Assembly: GCA_963799085.1 (NCBI GenBank)
Contig: CAWCWA010000010.1
Location: 62,001 to 126,000 of the forward strand
Reading direction: 5' to 3'
DNA: 64,000 bases
From: AP-15 sp963799085
GTDB taxonomy: Bacteria > Pseudomonadota > Alphaproteobacteria > ATCC43930 > CGMCC-115725
In this document: piece after piece, positions 1 to 10,644 of the stretch
Position numbering within the stretch: the first letter of the stretch is position 1
Layout: each line of letters starts with the position of its first letter
Made by a program: the position numbers and the translations under genes
The notes under the pieces: model-generated
Told to the model about the DNA's origin: nothing
Database searches by the model: none
What the model saw: the letters and a program-made list of their open reading frames with translations, nothing else

Positions 1-300
1 GACGAAGTCAAGGAAGCCCTGCACGAAGTCGGCATCAGGGGCATCACGGTGACCGAGGCCAAGGGGTTCGGCCGTCAGAAGGGGCATACCGAACTTTATC
101 GCGGCGCCGAATATGTCGTCGATTTTCTCCCCAAGGTGAAGATCGAGGTCGTCATGGAGGACGAACTCGTCGAGCGCGCGGTCGAGGCGATCCAGCAGGC
201 GGCGCACACCGGGCGGATCGGCGACGGCAAGATTTTCGTGACCTCGATCGACGAGGCGATCCGCATCCGCACCGGCGAGCACGGCGGCGACGCGCTTTAA
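1..300 (+). CDS. glnB: Nitrogen regulatory protein P-II (partial, 5' end missing)
   Basis: PII signal-transduction protein, a cytoplasmic trimer that senses 2-oxoglutarate and ATP/ADP and relays nitrogen status to targets such as the GlnD/GlnE system. The reading frame is open from base 1, so about 13 N-terminal residues lie outside the window; the visible 99 residues bring it to the usual 112. The T-loop (GFGRQKGHTELYRGAEYVV) is complete and includes the tyrosine equivalent to Tyr51, the uridylylation site. The second PII signature (TGRIGDGKIFV) and the C-terminal IRIRTGE are present. The sequence is closer to GlnB than to GlnK. A GlnB gene in this group is commonly followed by glnA, but here a sensor kinase runs convergently and the two stop codons overlap. 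Confidence 0.93.
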   Translation, partial: DEVKEALHEVGIRGITVTEAKGFGRQKGHTELYRGAEYVVDFLPKVKIEVVMEDELVERAVEAIQQAAHTGRIGDGKIFVTSIDEAIRIRTGEHGGDAL

Positions 301-3300
301 TTCAAGCGCGGAACGCCGGCGCCCGCGGCGCCGTCACGCGGCAGGCGGATCGTGAATTCGGTGAATTCGCCGGGACGGCTGTCGACCTCGATGCCGCCGC
401 CATGCTCCTGGGTGACGATGTCGTAGCTGATCGAGAGGCCGAGCCCGGTGCCCTCGCCGGTCGGCTTTGTCGTGAAGAACGGCTGGAACAGTTTGTCGCG
501 GATGTCCGGTGCAATGCCGACGCCGTTGTCGCGCACCCGCACCTCGACGGCGTTGCCGCGCTCGCGCGGTCGCCACCTTCAGCACCGGCGCAAACCCGCT
601 CTCGCCGCCCTCGCGCTGCCGTTTGGCGGCGGCGTAAAAGCCGTTGCCGAAGAGGTTGATGAAGACGCGGATCATGTCCTGCGGCACGATCTCGATCGGC
701 GCCAGGGCCGGATCGAACTCGCGCTCCAAGGTCACGTTGAATGTCTGGTCCTGCGCGCGCGCGCCGTGATAGGCGAGGTTGAGCGCCTCGTCGATCAGCC
801 CGTTGAGATCGACCTTGCGCCGCTCGCCGCTGCCGCCGCGCGAATGTTCGAGCATGCTTTTGACGATGTTGTCGGCGCGCCTGCCGTGCTCGGCGATCTT
901 TTCGAGATTGCCCGCAAGCAGCGCCACGATCTCGTCGAGTTCGGCGCGCCGGTCCTGGTCGAGCGCGGCCAAGGCCGGTTCGGTGATCTCCTTGACCTCG
1001 TCGAGAAGCTCGCCAGAGAGGCTCGGCGAAATTGTTGACGAAGTTGAGCGGGTTCTTGATCTCGTGCGCGATGCCGGCGGTCAGTTGGCCGAGCGAGGCC
1101 ATCTTTTCGGCATGGATCAGGCTTGCCTGCGTCGTCTTCAATTCGCGGTAGGCGGCCTCGGCGGCGTCACGCGCGGCGCGGATCTCCTGCTCCGAGCGCT
1201 TCCTCTCGGTGATGTCGCCATAGATCAGCACCACGCCGCCATCCGGCATCGGGTTGTGGCGGATTTCGATGACCGTGCCGTCGGGGCGGGTCCGCTCGAA
1301 GCTGTAATGGTCGCCGAGCCGCGCCCGCAGCCGGGCGATCTCGGCCTCTGGATCGACCGCGCCGAACTCGCCGCGCATGGCCAGATAGCGGATGTATTCG
1401 TCGAAGCCGCGGCGGCTCGGCGAGAAACTCGTCGGGCAATTGCAATAATTCCTGGAAATTGCGGTTCCACGCCGCCAGCCGCAGGTCGGCGTCGAACATC
1501 GCCACCCCGTCGGCCATGTTGTCGAAGGTCACGCGCAACTCGGCCTGGCGCTGCGCCAGTTCATCGGTACGGGCGCGCAATTCGTTGAACAGCCGCGCAT
1601 TCTCGATCGCGATGACGGCCTGGTCGGCGAAGGTGGTGACCAGCTGGATCTGCTTCTCGGTGAACGGTTCGACACGCGAGCGGGTTAGCGCGATCACTCC
1701 GACGAGCGATTTTTCGCGAGACAGCGGCACCCCCAGCATCGTGCGAAACCCCCCTAATTGCTGGGACTCCGGCCAATTATAATGAGGATCGCTAGCGGCA
1801 TCGATGATATGCACAACCCGCTCCTCAAGCGCAGTGCGTCCGACCAGCGTGCCCGGACCGCGTGTGATCGGGTTGCTGGCAATAAACGCCTTGTATTCCG
1901 GCGTGAACCCGAACGCGGCTGAGAGATGGAACCGTCCGTCATGCAAGCGGAAGATAAACGCGTTCTCCCCCTCGCAGATTCGGGCGGCCGTCTCGACCAG
2001 TGTCTGCAGCACGGGTTCGAGCTCCGCGCCGGACTGGCTTATCACCTTCAGCACGTCGCTGGTCGCGGTCTGGTATTCGAGCAATTCCTGCAGGTCGCTG
2101 GTGCGCTGCTGCAGATCGTTGAGCAGCCGCGCATTCTCGATCGCGATCACCGCCTGGTCGGCAAAGGTGCGTGACCAACTGGATCTCGCGCTCGGAGAAT
2201 GCCTCGATCCGTGCGGCGGGCGAGACCGATCACCCCGATCGCCACCCCCTCGCGCAGCAGCGGCACGCCGATCATCGTGTGCACGCCGCCGATCCGCGCG
2301 TCTTCCTTGGCCTCGTAGAGCGGGTCGGTCCAGGCGTCGAGGATCTGCACGGTGCGGCCTTCGATCACCGTGCGGCCGACCACCGTGCCGGTCCCCGGCC
2401 TGATCCTGACCGCGCGCTCGACCTCTTCGTATTCCGGCGACAGCATGTGCCCGGCTGCCCATCGATATTCGCCGTCGACATTCCGGTAGATCGTGGCCGA
2501 ATCGGCCCGGCACAGCCGAACCGCCGTGGTCACGACCGTCTGCAGGATCGGATCGAGATCGAAGGCCGAGCCGCTGATGACCTTGAGCACGTCGCTGATC
2601 GCGGTCTGGTATTCGAGCGCTTCCTGCAGGTCGCGGTGCGCTCGCGCAACTCGTCAAGAGCCGCGCATTCTCCATCGCGATCACCGCCTGCGCCGCGAAA
2701 TTCTGCAGTAGCGCGATCTGCTTGTCGGAAAAGGGCCGGACTTCCTGGCGGTAAATGTTGATCGACCCAAGCGAGCGTCTCGTCCTTGCGCAATGCCACC
2801 AGATCAAGGTGCGCGCGCCGCCGAGATCGACTAGTGCCCGGCGGATGCGGATCGCCGGCCCGATAAGGCTCTTCGTCTTATACGTCGGCGACGTGACATA
2901 ACCGGCTCGCCGGAAACAATGCGAGCCAGAGATGCTCCCGGGATCGGTGGCGCGGATTACGACGCTGAACTCGACAACGGCCGGCGGTATGCCTCGGCGC
3001 GCCGCAGCGCGCAGAAATTGCTCGCCGTCGTAGCGCAAAAGATCGCCGAACGCCGCCTCGCAAAGCCGCATCGCCTTTTCCAGCATCGCGTCGAACACCG
3101 GCGCGAGATCGCCCGGCGAAGCATTGATGACCTGCAGCACCTCGGCGGTCGCGGTCTGCTGCTCCAAGGCCTCGCGCGTCTCGGTCAAGAGCCGCGCGTT
3201 CTCCATTGCGATCACCGCCTGCGCCGCGAAATTTTCGAGCAGCGCGATCTGCTTGTCGCTGAATGGGCGGATTTCTTGCCTGTAGAGCTGAATGGCCCCA

Positions 3301-5898
3301 AGCAGGTGATCGTCCCTGCGCAGCGCCACCATGAGCACCGGTTCGAGCACCGCCGAGATCGACGAAGGCGGAGCGGCCGGGATTGCCGGAGAGATATGCC
3401 GCGTCGGCACTCATATCGGGTTCGTGGATGATGCTCTCGCCACGAACGACCCGGATCAGCATACCGACGCCGCGTGAATCCGGCTTGAGCGGCTGTGTCG
3501 ACAGATACTCGATTAAACGATCCGGGCCGTGAGCCGCCGCAGGCTGGAATTGTTCGCCATCATAGGTCCACAGCGCGCCAAAGGCGGTTTCGCAAAGCCG
3601 CATAGCCTTTTCGAGCATAGCGTCGAACACCGGCGTGAGGTCGCCGGGCGAGGAGTTGATGACCTGCAACACCTCGGCGGTGGCGGTCTGTTGCTCCAGG
3701 GCCTCGCGCGTCTCGGTCAGGAGCCGCGCATTCTCCATCGCGATCACCGCCTGCGCCGCGAAATTCTGCAACAGCGCGATCTGCTTGTCGGAGAAGGGGC
3801 CCGCTTCCTGACGGTAAAACTGAATCGCGCCGAGCAAGACGTCGTCCTTGCGCATCGCTGCGAGCAGCCCCGTCTGCGCGCCGGCAATATCGACGATGGC
3901 CCGGCGCAATGGGCTCGCGCCGCTGCGATAGGCCTCCGAGTTCGCCATATCGACGGCATGCGCTATGGGCTCACCGCGCACAAGTTGTTCGAACACGCCT
4001 CCGACCGCCGGCGTCGCCGGCTCGCGCAGCCACTCAGCAAGAGCGGGCGGCACGCGATGCGATGCCCGTGCGTGGAAGCGACCCCCATCGTAGGTCCAGA
4101 GAATTCCGAATATGGCGCCGCACAGCCGCGTCGCTTTTTCGAGCATCGTGTCGAAGACCGGCGCGAGGTCGCCGGGCGAGGAATTGATGACCTGCAACAC
4201 CTCGGCGGTCGCGGTCTGCTGCTCCAATGCCTCGCGCGTCTCGGTCAGCAGCCGCGCATTCTCGATTGCGATAACCGCTTGCGCGGCGAAGCTCTTGAGC
4301 AGTTCCACCTGGCTTGGCGGGAAGGGCCCGGCCTCGGCGCGATTGACCGTGATCACCCCGATCGGAAGGCCTTCGCGCATCATCGGGGCCGACAGCACGC
4401 TGCGCAGTCCGATGGACTTCGCCCATTCCTGGCTCCGGTAAGCGGGGTCATCAAGAACATCGGGAATATGTACGACGACGCAATCGGCCACCGCCCGTGC
4501 CGTCGCGTTGTCCCGGCTGGGCGGGGCGGGAAACAGCCGCCGTGTCGTCTCGATCGCGTGCGGTGAAAAATGGCTCTCGGCAAGAAAATGGATCAGCTTC
4601 CCATCAAAGCGGTAGACGCTTGAGTTCAACGCGTTGCACAGACGTGCTGCACTGTTGGCGATCGCCTCGAAAACCGGCCCCAAATCCGTCGGCGAACCAT
4701 TGATTACCTGCAACACCTCGGCGGTCGCAGTCTGCTGCTCCAATGCCTCGCGCGTCTCGGTCAGCAGCCGCGCGCTCTCCATCGCGATGACCGCCTGCGC
4801 TGCGAAATTCTGCAACAGCGCGATCTCTTTCTCGGTGAACGGCCGCACCGCCTGACGATAGACGGTCAAAGCGCCGAGCAACGTGCTCGTCTTTGCGCAG
4901 CGACAACGGTGGCGAGGCTGCGGCCGCCGGCGATGGTCGACAAACCGCCGGGCGCCATCGTGGCCGGCGCGGTAAAGTTCGGTGTCCTCGACATCGGCGA
5001 TGTGCACGACGGGTTCGCCCGCGGCAATGCGCGACCATGTGACGCCGACCGAGGTCGGCTGCGCGCCCTGCGCGTACTGCTCCGCGATAAAATCGGGATC
5101 GCCGTGCACGGCGACGGACCGGAACCGCTCGCCGTCGATAGGTGGCCAACTGTCCGCGCGCCGCGCCGCACAGATCACGCCTTTTCCAGCATCGCGTCGA
5201 ACACCGGGGCGAGATCGCCGGGCGAGCGAATTGATGACCTGCAACACCTCGGCGGTCGCGGTTTGCTGCTCCAGCGCCTCGCGCGTCTCGTCGAACAGCC
5301 GCACATTCTCGATCGCGATGACCGCCTGGTCGGCGAAGGTCTCGATCAGCTTGATCTGCGCGGCGGTGAACGGCTTGACCTGACGCCGGGCGCAGCCGAT
5401 GACGCCGATCGGCACGCCATCGCGCAGGATCGGCACGCCGAAAAACGAGCGATACCCGGTCGCCTTCTGTAGCACCTCGCGGGTCCGCAGGTCGTAATCG
5501 GGATCGGCGAGAACGTCCTCGATCTGCACCGCCCGACCGTCGACAAAGGCGCGTCCCATCACGAAATGGCGACCGGGTGCCCGTGGGAAGAGGCTGTGGA
5601 AGGCCGCCGCCTCGTCGGGCGACAGCTTGTTGATCGCGGCGAGATGCAGGAGCCCGTCGTCGAACCTTGCGACGGCGCTGAACTCCGCCTCGCACAATTC
5701 GGCGGCCCGCGCGACGATGGCCTCGAAGACCGGCGCCGGGTCGCAGCGCGAGGCGTTGATCAGTTGCAGGATTTCGGCCGCGGCGGCCTGTTGGGCGAGC
5801 GCCGCGTCGCGTTCGGCTGCGCATTGCGCAAGGCGGCGTTCGAGGTCGGCGATGGTTCCCGCGGGATCGCTTGCCCGGTCGTCAACCAGCCCAGTCAT
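297..5898 (-). CDS. Multi-GAF sensor histidine kinase, interrupted by about ten frame breaks
   Basis: Very large cytoplasmic sensor histidine kinase; no membrane segment is visible. Reading across frame breaks, the order is a short coiled coil, about eight GAF domains, a PAS domain (near 1560-1400), a HisKA domain with the phospho-acceptor in GIAHEIKNPLNF (near 1060), and a HATPase with DNGVGIAPD and GTGLGLS (near 530-430). GAF domains bind small ligands or chromophores; no chromophore cysteine could be assigned. Neighbouring GAF units share a linker reading REALEQQTATAEVLQVIN. Frame changes occur near 570, 1030, 1420, 2170-2220, 2640, 2770-2815, 3345, 4890-4960 and 5170-5230; several are compensating pairs that restore the frame, which suggests sequencing error rather than decay. 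The start is placed at an ATG preceded by AGGGTGGG; an in-frame ATG at 6033 would add 45 residues. No response regulator is adjacent. Confidence 0.8.
3119..5345 (-). repeat. Tandem GAF-linker DNA repeats inside the multi-GAF kinase
   Basis: A stretch of roughly 80-120 bp coding for the end of one GAF domain and the linker to the next recurs near 3120, 3655, 4180, 4700 and 5230, at a spacing of about 520-535 bp. The copies are close to identical at DNA level; more diverged copies lie near 2585 and 2045. The unit is one GAF domain plus its linker, so this is expansion of a coding module by duplication, not a mobile repeat. Such repeats can also collapse or mis-assemble. Confidence 0.8.
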
Positions 5899-6356
5899 GT
5901 GCCCACCCTGGCCGAGCCGAAAATGCTCGACCGCATCATAGCTTGATGGGCGGTCGGGTTCAGCCGAAAGAAAGGCCTCCGGCGTTGGTGGCGCGACCGG
6001 CAGGCCACTTCCTTGTTCGCATTCGCCGCCCACTCACAAGACGACGCTAAAGTCGCCACAATCCCATGGCATTAACAACCCAGGAACGCCCAAGTATGGA
6101 GGAAAAACATTCTAACCCAAGGCCCGTTTGCTGTTTTTTCGTTGCAAATAACAGCAAAAACAGCAAAACCACGATGACGCTGGGTGGTCCGAATCTAACG
6201 TTTCCTCCGAGTTATGGCCGCGAAAACGGGCGCTCAGGCCAATCTACTCCGACCCCGCTTACGCAGGGTAACTGTGACGAACAGCGGGGACTCCGCCCAT
6301 CTCACTTGTACGGGAGCGTCGCCGCGATCGCCGGGGCGGGCAGCCGCCGCGGGCCG
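5899..6356. other. Intergenic region upstream of the kinase, AT-rich in the middle
   Basis: No convincing gene. The segment 6060-6240 is markedly AT-rich against the GC-rich surroundings and holds the hairpin repeat at 6126-6167. It lies upstream of the minus-strand kinase and downstream of the minus-strand oxidoreductase gene at 6357-6791, so a kinase promoter is expected here, but I could not pick a clear -35/-10 pair. Confidence 0.5.
6126..6167 (+). repeat. AT-rich hairpin repeat, copy A
   Basis: A 42-base element with perfect 12-base inverted arms (TTTGCTGTTTTT at 6127-6138 and AAAAACAGCAAA at 6156-6167) around a 17-base spacer. An inverted copy lies at 54050-54091 and matches at 38 of 42 positions. 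Both copies are in intergenic DNA near gene starts. Confidence 0.8.
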
Positions 6357-6791
6357 TCAGAGCGCCAGCGGCTGGCCGTCCAGATCCTCGGCGCGCTCGA
6401 TCTCGATCAGCACGGCGAAGCCTTTCTTGTCGGGGTCGCGGTCCTTTTCCGGCTGGATCAGCCGGCGCCAGACCTCGTCATAGACCGGCCCCGATTTATG
6501 GATCCTGGCGCGGCCGTAGAAGCGGGCGATGCCGCCCTTCGGCAGGACGCCTTCTTCGCGCAGTTGCGGCTTGCGGAAATAGACGGTCAAGGGTGTGCCG
6601 TCCTTGAGATTGGCGCTGGTCGAGCCCTTGCCGCGCTCCCACAAGCCGATGTGGCTGTCGTCATAGACCATCGTGCCGCCGCGCGGCGTCACCTGGGCAA
6701 AGCCGTTCGGTAGGACGCTGCCGACAAGACAGACATTGGCCGGAAAGGCGCTGTCGATATGCGGCTGCAGGATTTTCGGGATTGTCGCCAT
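6357..6791 (-). CDS. Pyridoxamine 5'-phosphate oxidase-family protein (FMN-binding split barrel)
   Basis: A 144-residue protein of the PNPOx-like split-barrel fold, which normally binds FMN or F420 and acts as a small cytoplasmic oxidoreductase. The family pattern is visible: an N-terminal helix, a strand with VCLVGSVLPNGFAQVTPRG, then a strand with YDDSHIGLWERGKGSTSAN, and GIARFYGRARIH near the centre. The start is set by a strong GGAGGAGG four bases before the ATG; a longer frame upstream has no such site. It lies downstream of the N-formylglutamate amidohydrolase gene on the same strand with a gap of about 150 bases. Substrate is unknown; biosynthetic PdxH is unlikely because the protein is short. 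Confidence 0.78.
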   Translation of the reverse strand: MATIPKILQPHIDSAFPANVCLVGSVLPNGFAQVTPRGGTMVYDDSHIGLWERGKGSTSANLKDGTPLTVYFRKPQLREEGVLPKGGIARFYGRARIHKSGPVYDEVWRRLIQPEKDRDPDKKGFAVLIEIERAEDLDGQPLAL

Positions 6792-6945
6792 GGTGCCTCC
6801 TCCGTATTTGGCTCGTCGCAAGGGTTCAGATGGCCTGATCGAAGGGTCGAGGCCACGTCGCGCGTCGTCATCGGCGCCGAGGCCGTCGATCTCGGCAAGA
6901 AAGAGCGGGTGGAGCTGGTCAAATTGGTCGCGATGGCGCTCCCTC

Positions 6946-7795
6946 TCAACCCGCCCGCGCGGCGGCAAATTCGCGCAACTGCGCGATCATATCGGAAATG
7001 TCGGCCTTGATCCGCGCGAATCCGGCGGTCTTCTCCAATGTCTTCTGGTTCATGTACAGCGAGCGGTCGACCTCGATCTGCAGGCTGTGGCGGTTCTCGG
7101 CCGGGCGGCCCTGGCGCTTGACGATCTCCACACCCTTGTAGATTTCGTTGATGCGCACGTCGTAGCCGCGCGCCCGCAATATGCCGGCGACTAACTCGGT
7201 GAATTCGCTGGTGCAGGTCGTGCCGTCGCGGTCGCCGAGCACGAAATCGGCGCAATCCCCTTCCTGCTTGGCGGTGGGCGAGGACGGCATCGAATGGCAG
7301 TTGACATGCCAGACGACACCGTATTTGGCGTGCATCCGGTCGCAGGCGTCGGCGAGCACGCGGTGATAGGGGGTGTGATAGCGTTCGAGCCGCGCCATGA
7401 CCTCGTCGACGGCGAGCTTGCGGTCATAGATATGCGTGCCCGGCCGGGCGATGCGGCGGACGACGCCGAGACCGGCGCGCGTCTTGTGCGAGGGCCGTAG
7501 TGGTGCCGGCCAGGCGCCGTCGAGGATCGCCTCGTCGAGATCGTCGACGGAGCGGTTGGGATCGAGATAGCTGCGCGGAAAGACGGCGCCGATCAGGGTC
7601 GCGCCATGCGCCGGGAGCGGCCTCGTAGAGTTCGTCGACATAGGCGTCCTCGGCGCGGCGCAATACTTCGAGCGGGCAGGAAAAGCGGAAATCGTCGGGA
7701 TAATGCGATCCGCTGTGCGGCGAGTCGAAAACGAGCGGCACTTCATCGGCGGGCGGGTCGCGGCGCCACAGCACGCCGGGGATTTCGAAGCTCAT
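6946..7795 (-). CDS. N-formylglutamate amidohydrolase (one frame break)
   Basis: Hydrolase of the HutG/N-formylglutamate amidohydrolase family, which releases formate and glutamate, the last step of one histidine degradation route. Joined across one extra base near 7612, the protein is about 282 residues, normal for the family. Visible motifs are DSPHSGSHYP near residue 24, GRDGT and HVNCHSMPS in the central metal site, and NRHSLQIEVDRSLYM near the C-terminus. The start ATG at 7795 has no strong ribosome site. No other hut genes are nearby, so a general role in deformylating N-formyl amino acids is possible. It is divergent from the M20 deacylase gene at 7928. Confidence 0.82.
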
Positions 7796-7927
7796 TTGCA
7801 GAAGGCTCGCTTGTCGGCCGGATTGGGTTGAATTTACGGGAGCGCGGCGCCGCCCGGCAAGCGATCCGCGATTCCCACCGTGGGCAAGCCTCTGGCGCCC
7901 GGTTGCGCATCAGCCTAGGCTTTGCCG

Positions 7928-9093
7928 ATGAGCGGGACAGCGATCGCCAGCCTCGACATGGTGCGGCGCCTCGTCGGCTACGACACGACGAGCCGGCTGT
8001 CGAACCTGGCGCTGATCGAGTTCGTCCGCGACTATCTCGACGGCCACGGCGTGCGCAGCGAGCTCATGTTCGACGAGACCGGGCAAAAGGCCAATCTCTA
8101 CGCGACGATAGGCCCCGAGGAGGGCGGGCGGGATCATGCTCTCGGGTCATACCGACGTGGTCCCGGTCGACGGCCAGGAATGGCGCAGCGATCCGTTTGC
8201 CGTCGTGGCCCGCGAGGACCGGCTCTACGGCCGCGGCACGGCCGACATGAAGAGCTTTATCGCCGTCGTGCTCACACTGCTGCCCGAGCTTCGCGTGCGC
8301 GATCTGCGCATCCCGTTGCATCTGGCTTTCTCCTATGACGAGGAGGTCGGCTGCTACGGCGCGCGCCGTCTTGTCGCCGCCCTCGCCGACCGGCCCGACC
8401 GCCCGAGGCTCTGCATCGTCGGCGAACCGACATCGATGCAGCCCGTCACCGGGCACAAGGGAAAGAACAGCTACCGCTGCCAGGTGCACGGCTTCGAATG
8501 CCATTCGGCGCTCGCCCATCTCGGCGTCAACGCGGTCGAGGCGGCGGCCGAACTCGTCGCGCAACTGAAGGCGATGGCGCGGCGAAAGCGCGAGGCGAGG
8601 GCCGTTCGACCCCGATTATGCGCCGCCCTATACGACGATCCATACCGGGACGATCTCGGGCGGCACGGCGCTCAACATCGTGCCCAAGGATTGCAGCTTC
8701 GATTTCGAATACCGGCTCTTGCCCGCCGACGACCCCGAGGCGCCGATCCGCGAACTGCGCGCTTTCGCCGAAGAGCGGCTGCTGCCGGAGATGCGCGCGG
8801 TGCAGCCGCAGACATCGATCGATTTCGAGGAATTGTCGGCTTATCCCGGTCTCGACACGCCGGCCGATGCCGAGATCACGCAGCTCGTCGCCTCGCTTAC
8901 CGGCGCCAACGGCACCGGCAAGGTCAGTTTCGGCACCGAGGCCGGGCTTTTTCACCGCATCGGCATCCCGACGGTGATCTGCGGTCCGGGCTCGATCGAA
9001 CAGGCGCACAAGCCCGACGAGTTCATCGCTCTCGACCAGATCGCGCAATGCGAGACCTTCATCCGCCGACTGTTCGCGCGTTTGACCGCGTGA
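7928..9093 (+). CDS. argE: Acetylornithine deacetylase / M20 peptidase (two frame breaks)
   Basis: Zinc-dependent M20-family hydrolase, best matching acetylornithine deacetylase, which produces ornithine from N2-acetylornithine in arginine biosynthesis. Across extra bases near 8131 and 8597 it reads as about 387 residues, the usual ArgE length. Metal-site and catalytic motifs are present: SGHTDVVPVDG, GRGTADMKSF, YDEEVGCYGA with the general-base glutamate pair, VGEPTSM, and a dimerisation domain starting at KGKNSYRCQVHG. The C-terminal SFGTEAGLFH supplies the last metal ligand. Both breaks are explained by one extra base in a G/C-rich run, and coding quality is good on either side, so the gene is probably intact in the organism. 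ArgE is preferred over DapE by overall sequence, but substrate is inferred. Confidence 0.82.
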
Positions 9094-9160
9094 CCCGCGT
9101 GACGGCGGCGGGGATCGGGTGCAAAATCGCCGCCCGAGACCCGATCGCTGGAGCGCCTGC

Positions 9161-10120
9161 GTGCCCGAGCCCACCTACACCGTCGAGCTGAGCCCGCCCG
9201 ACATCGAGCCCTATCGCGCCGGCAATACCGGCGTCGATTACGTCACGAGCTTCGACAGCGGCCGCGCCGGCCCGCATGTTCTCGTCACCGCGCTGACCCA
9301 CGGCAACGAAATCTGCGGCGCGATCGCGCTCGATCGGCTTTTCCGCGCCGGCCTCGAGCCACGTTGCGGCCAGCTGACGCTCGCCTTCGACAATGTCGCC
9401 GCCTACCGCACCTTCGACCGCCGGGTTCCGATCGCATCGCGCTATGTCGATGAGGACTTCAACCGCCTGTGGCATCCGGCGACTCTGGACGGGCCGCGGC
9501 AATCGAGCGAACTCGCCCGCGCCCGAGAGATGCGGCCGTTCGTCGAGGCGGCCGATTTCCTGCTCGACATCCACTCGATGCAATACGCGACCGCGCCCTT
9601 GATGCTGGCGGGCCTTCTCGACCGCTCGGTGGCCTTGGCGCGCCAGGTCGGGATCCCCGAGCTGGTCGTCTGCGACGCCGGTCATGCGGCGGGGCCGCGG
9701 ATGCGCGACTATGCCGGCTTCGCCGATCCCGCCGCGGCGAAGACCGCGCTCTTGATCGAGGCGGGTCAGCACTGGCAGCACGACACCGCCGAAATCGCGA
9801 CCGACGTGATGCTGCGCTTTCTCGTCGCCCTCGGCACGCTCGCCCGCGACGAGGCGGCGGCGATCGGCGGTTGGCATTTTGCCGAGCAGCCGCGCCAGCG
9901 GGTCATCGAAGTCACTGAGGCGGTCACGATAACGAGCGACCGGTTCGAATTCGTCGCCGATTTCCGCGGCCTCGAAGTGCTGACGCCGAAGGGAACGCTG
10001 ATCGGCAGCGACGCCGGACGGGAAATCCGCACGCCTTATGACGATTGCGTGCTGATCATGCCGTCGCGGCGTTTGGCTCGGGGCCACACCGCAGTCCGGC
10101 TCGGCCGTTTCGTCGCGTGA
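9161..10120 (+). CDS. Succinylglutamate desuccinylase / aspartoacylase-family zinc hydrolase
   Basis: A 319-residue M14-like zinc carboxypeptidase-fold hydrolase of the AstE/AspA family, which removes acyl groups from N-acyl amino acids. Zinc ligands are visible as HGNE (His47, Glu50) and His138 in LLDIHSMQ, and the substrate-binding DFNRLW follows at 99-104. The C-terminal half (from about 230) is the beta domain of the family. GTG is chosen as start because GGAG lies seven bases upstream. It follows the argE-like gene by 67 bases and overlaps the next gene by 4 bases (GTGA), so the three form one transcription unit. The exact acyl substrate cannot be told from sequence. Confidence 0.82.
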   Translation: MPEPTYTVELSPPDIEPYRAGNTGVDYVTSFDSGRAGPHVLVTALTHGNEICGAIALDRLFRAGLEPRCGQLTLAFDNVAAYRTFDRRVPIASRYVDEDFNRLWHPATLDGPRQSSELARAREMRPFVEAADFLLDIHSMQYATAPLMLAGLLDRSVALARQVGIPELVVCDAGHAAGPRMRDYAGFADPAAAKTALLIEAGQHWQHDTAEIATDVMLRFLVALGTLARDEAAAIGGWHFAEQPRQRVIEVTEAVTITSDRFEFVADFRGLEVLTPKGTLIGSDAGREIRTPYDDCVLIMPSRRLARGHTAVRLGRFVA

Positions 10121-10644
10121 AGGCGGCCCTCGCCCGGGTCTTTGCGGAGGCGCCAGCCAAGCGCAGTTTTCCGCCGGTGGTCGATACGCGGGCGCGGGTT
10201 CTCGTGCTCGGCACGCTTCCCGGCGAGGAGTCGCTGCGCCGTCAGCAGTATTATGCGCATCCGCGCAATCTGTTCTGGCCGATCCTGTTCGCTTTGTTCG
10301 ACGCGTCCCCGGCCGATGAGTACGACGCTAGGCTCGCTTTCGCGCAGGCGCGGCGGGTGGCGCTCTGGGACGTGTGCGCGCACGGTGAGCGCGAAGCGAG
10401 CGCCGACGCGACGATACGCCGCGAAGCGCCCAACGCGATCGACCGACTTCTAGACGCCCATCCGCAGATCGTCGCCGTCGTCTTCAACGGCAGCGGCGCC
10501 CAGCGACTCCACGACCGCCATTTTGCCCGCCGGCCGGGGCTGGCCTATCTGGCGATGCCGTCGACAAGTCCCGCCCATGCCCGGCTCGACTTTGCCGCCA
10601 AGCTCTCGCGCTGGCGGGCGTTGCTCGAGGCGTTCGACGCTTAG
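10117..10644 (+). CDS. DNA-deoxyinosine (hypoxanthine) glycosylase, UDG superfamily
   Basis: A 175-residue member of the uracil-DNA glycosylase superfamily matching the hypoxanthine-DNA glycosylase group, which excises deaminated adenine. Motif 1 is VLGTLPGEESLRRQQYYAHP, and NLFWPIL follows, as in the family. The C-terminal motif PSTSPAHA is the equivalent of the UDG leucine-loop region. The GTG start overlaps the stop of the preceding deacylase gene as GTGA, which suggests translational coupling; a longer frame from 10045 would lie inside that gene. Its stop overlaps the tail of an amidohydrolase remnant on the other strand. Confidence 0.82.
   Translation: MKAALARVFAEAPAKRSFPPVVDTRARVLVLGTLPGEESLRRQQYYAHPRNLFWPILFALFDASPADEYDARLAFAQARRVALWDVCAHGEREASADATIRREAPNAIDRLLDAHPQIVAVVFNGSGAQRLHDRHFARRPGLAYLAMPSTSPAHARLDFAAKLSRWRALLEAFDA

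Noticed and set aside
3119..5345. Regular repeats that could suggest a CRISPR array
   Set aside because: The unit is about 525 bases, is coding, and equals one GAF domain plus linker.
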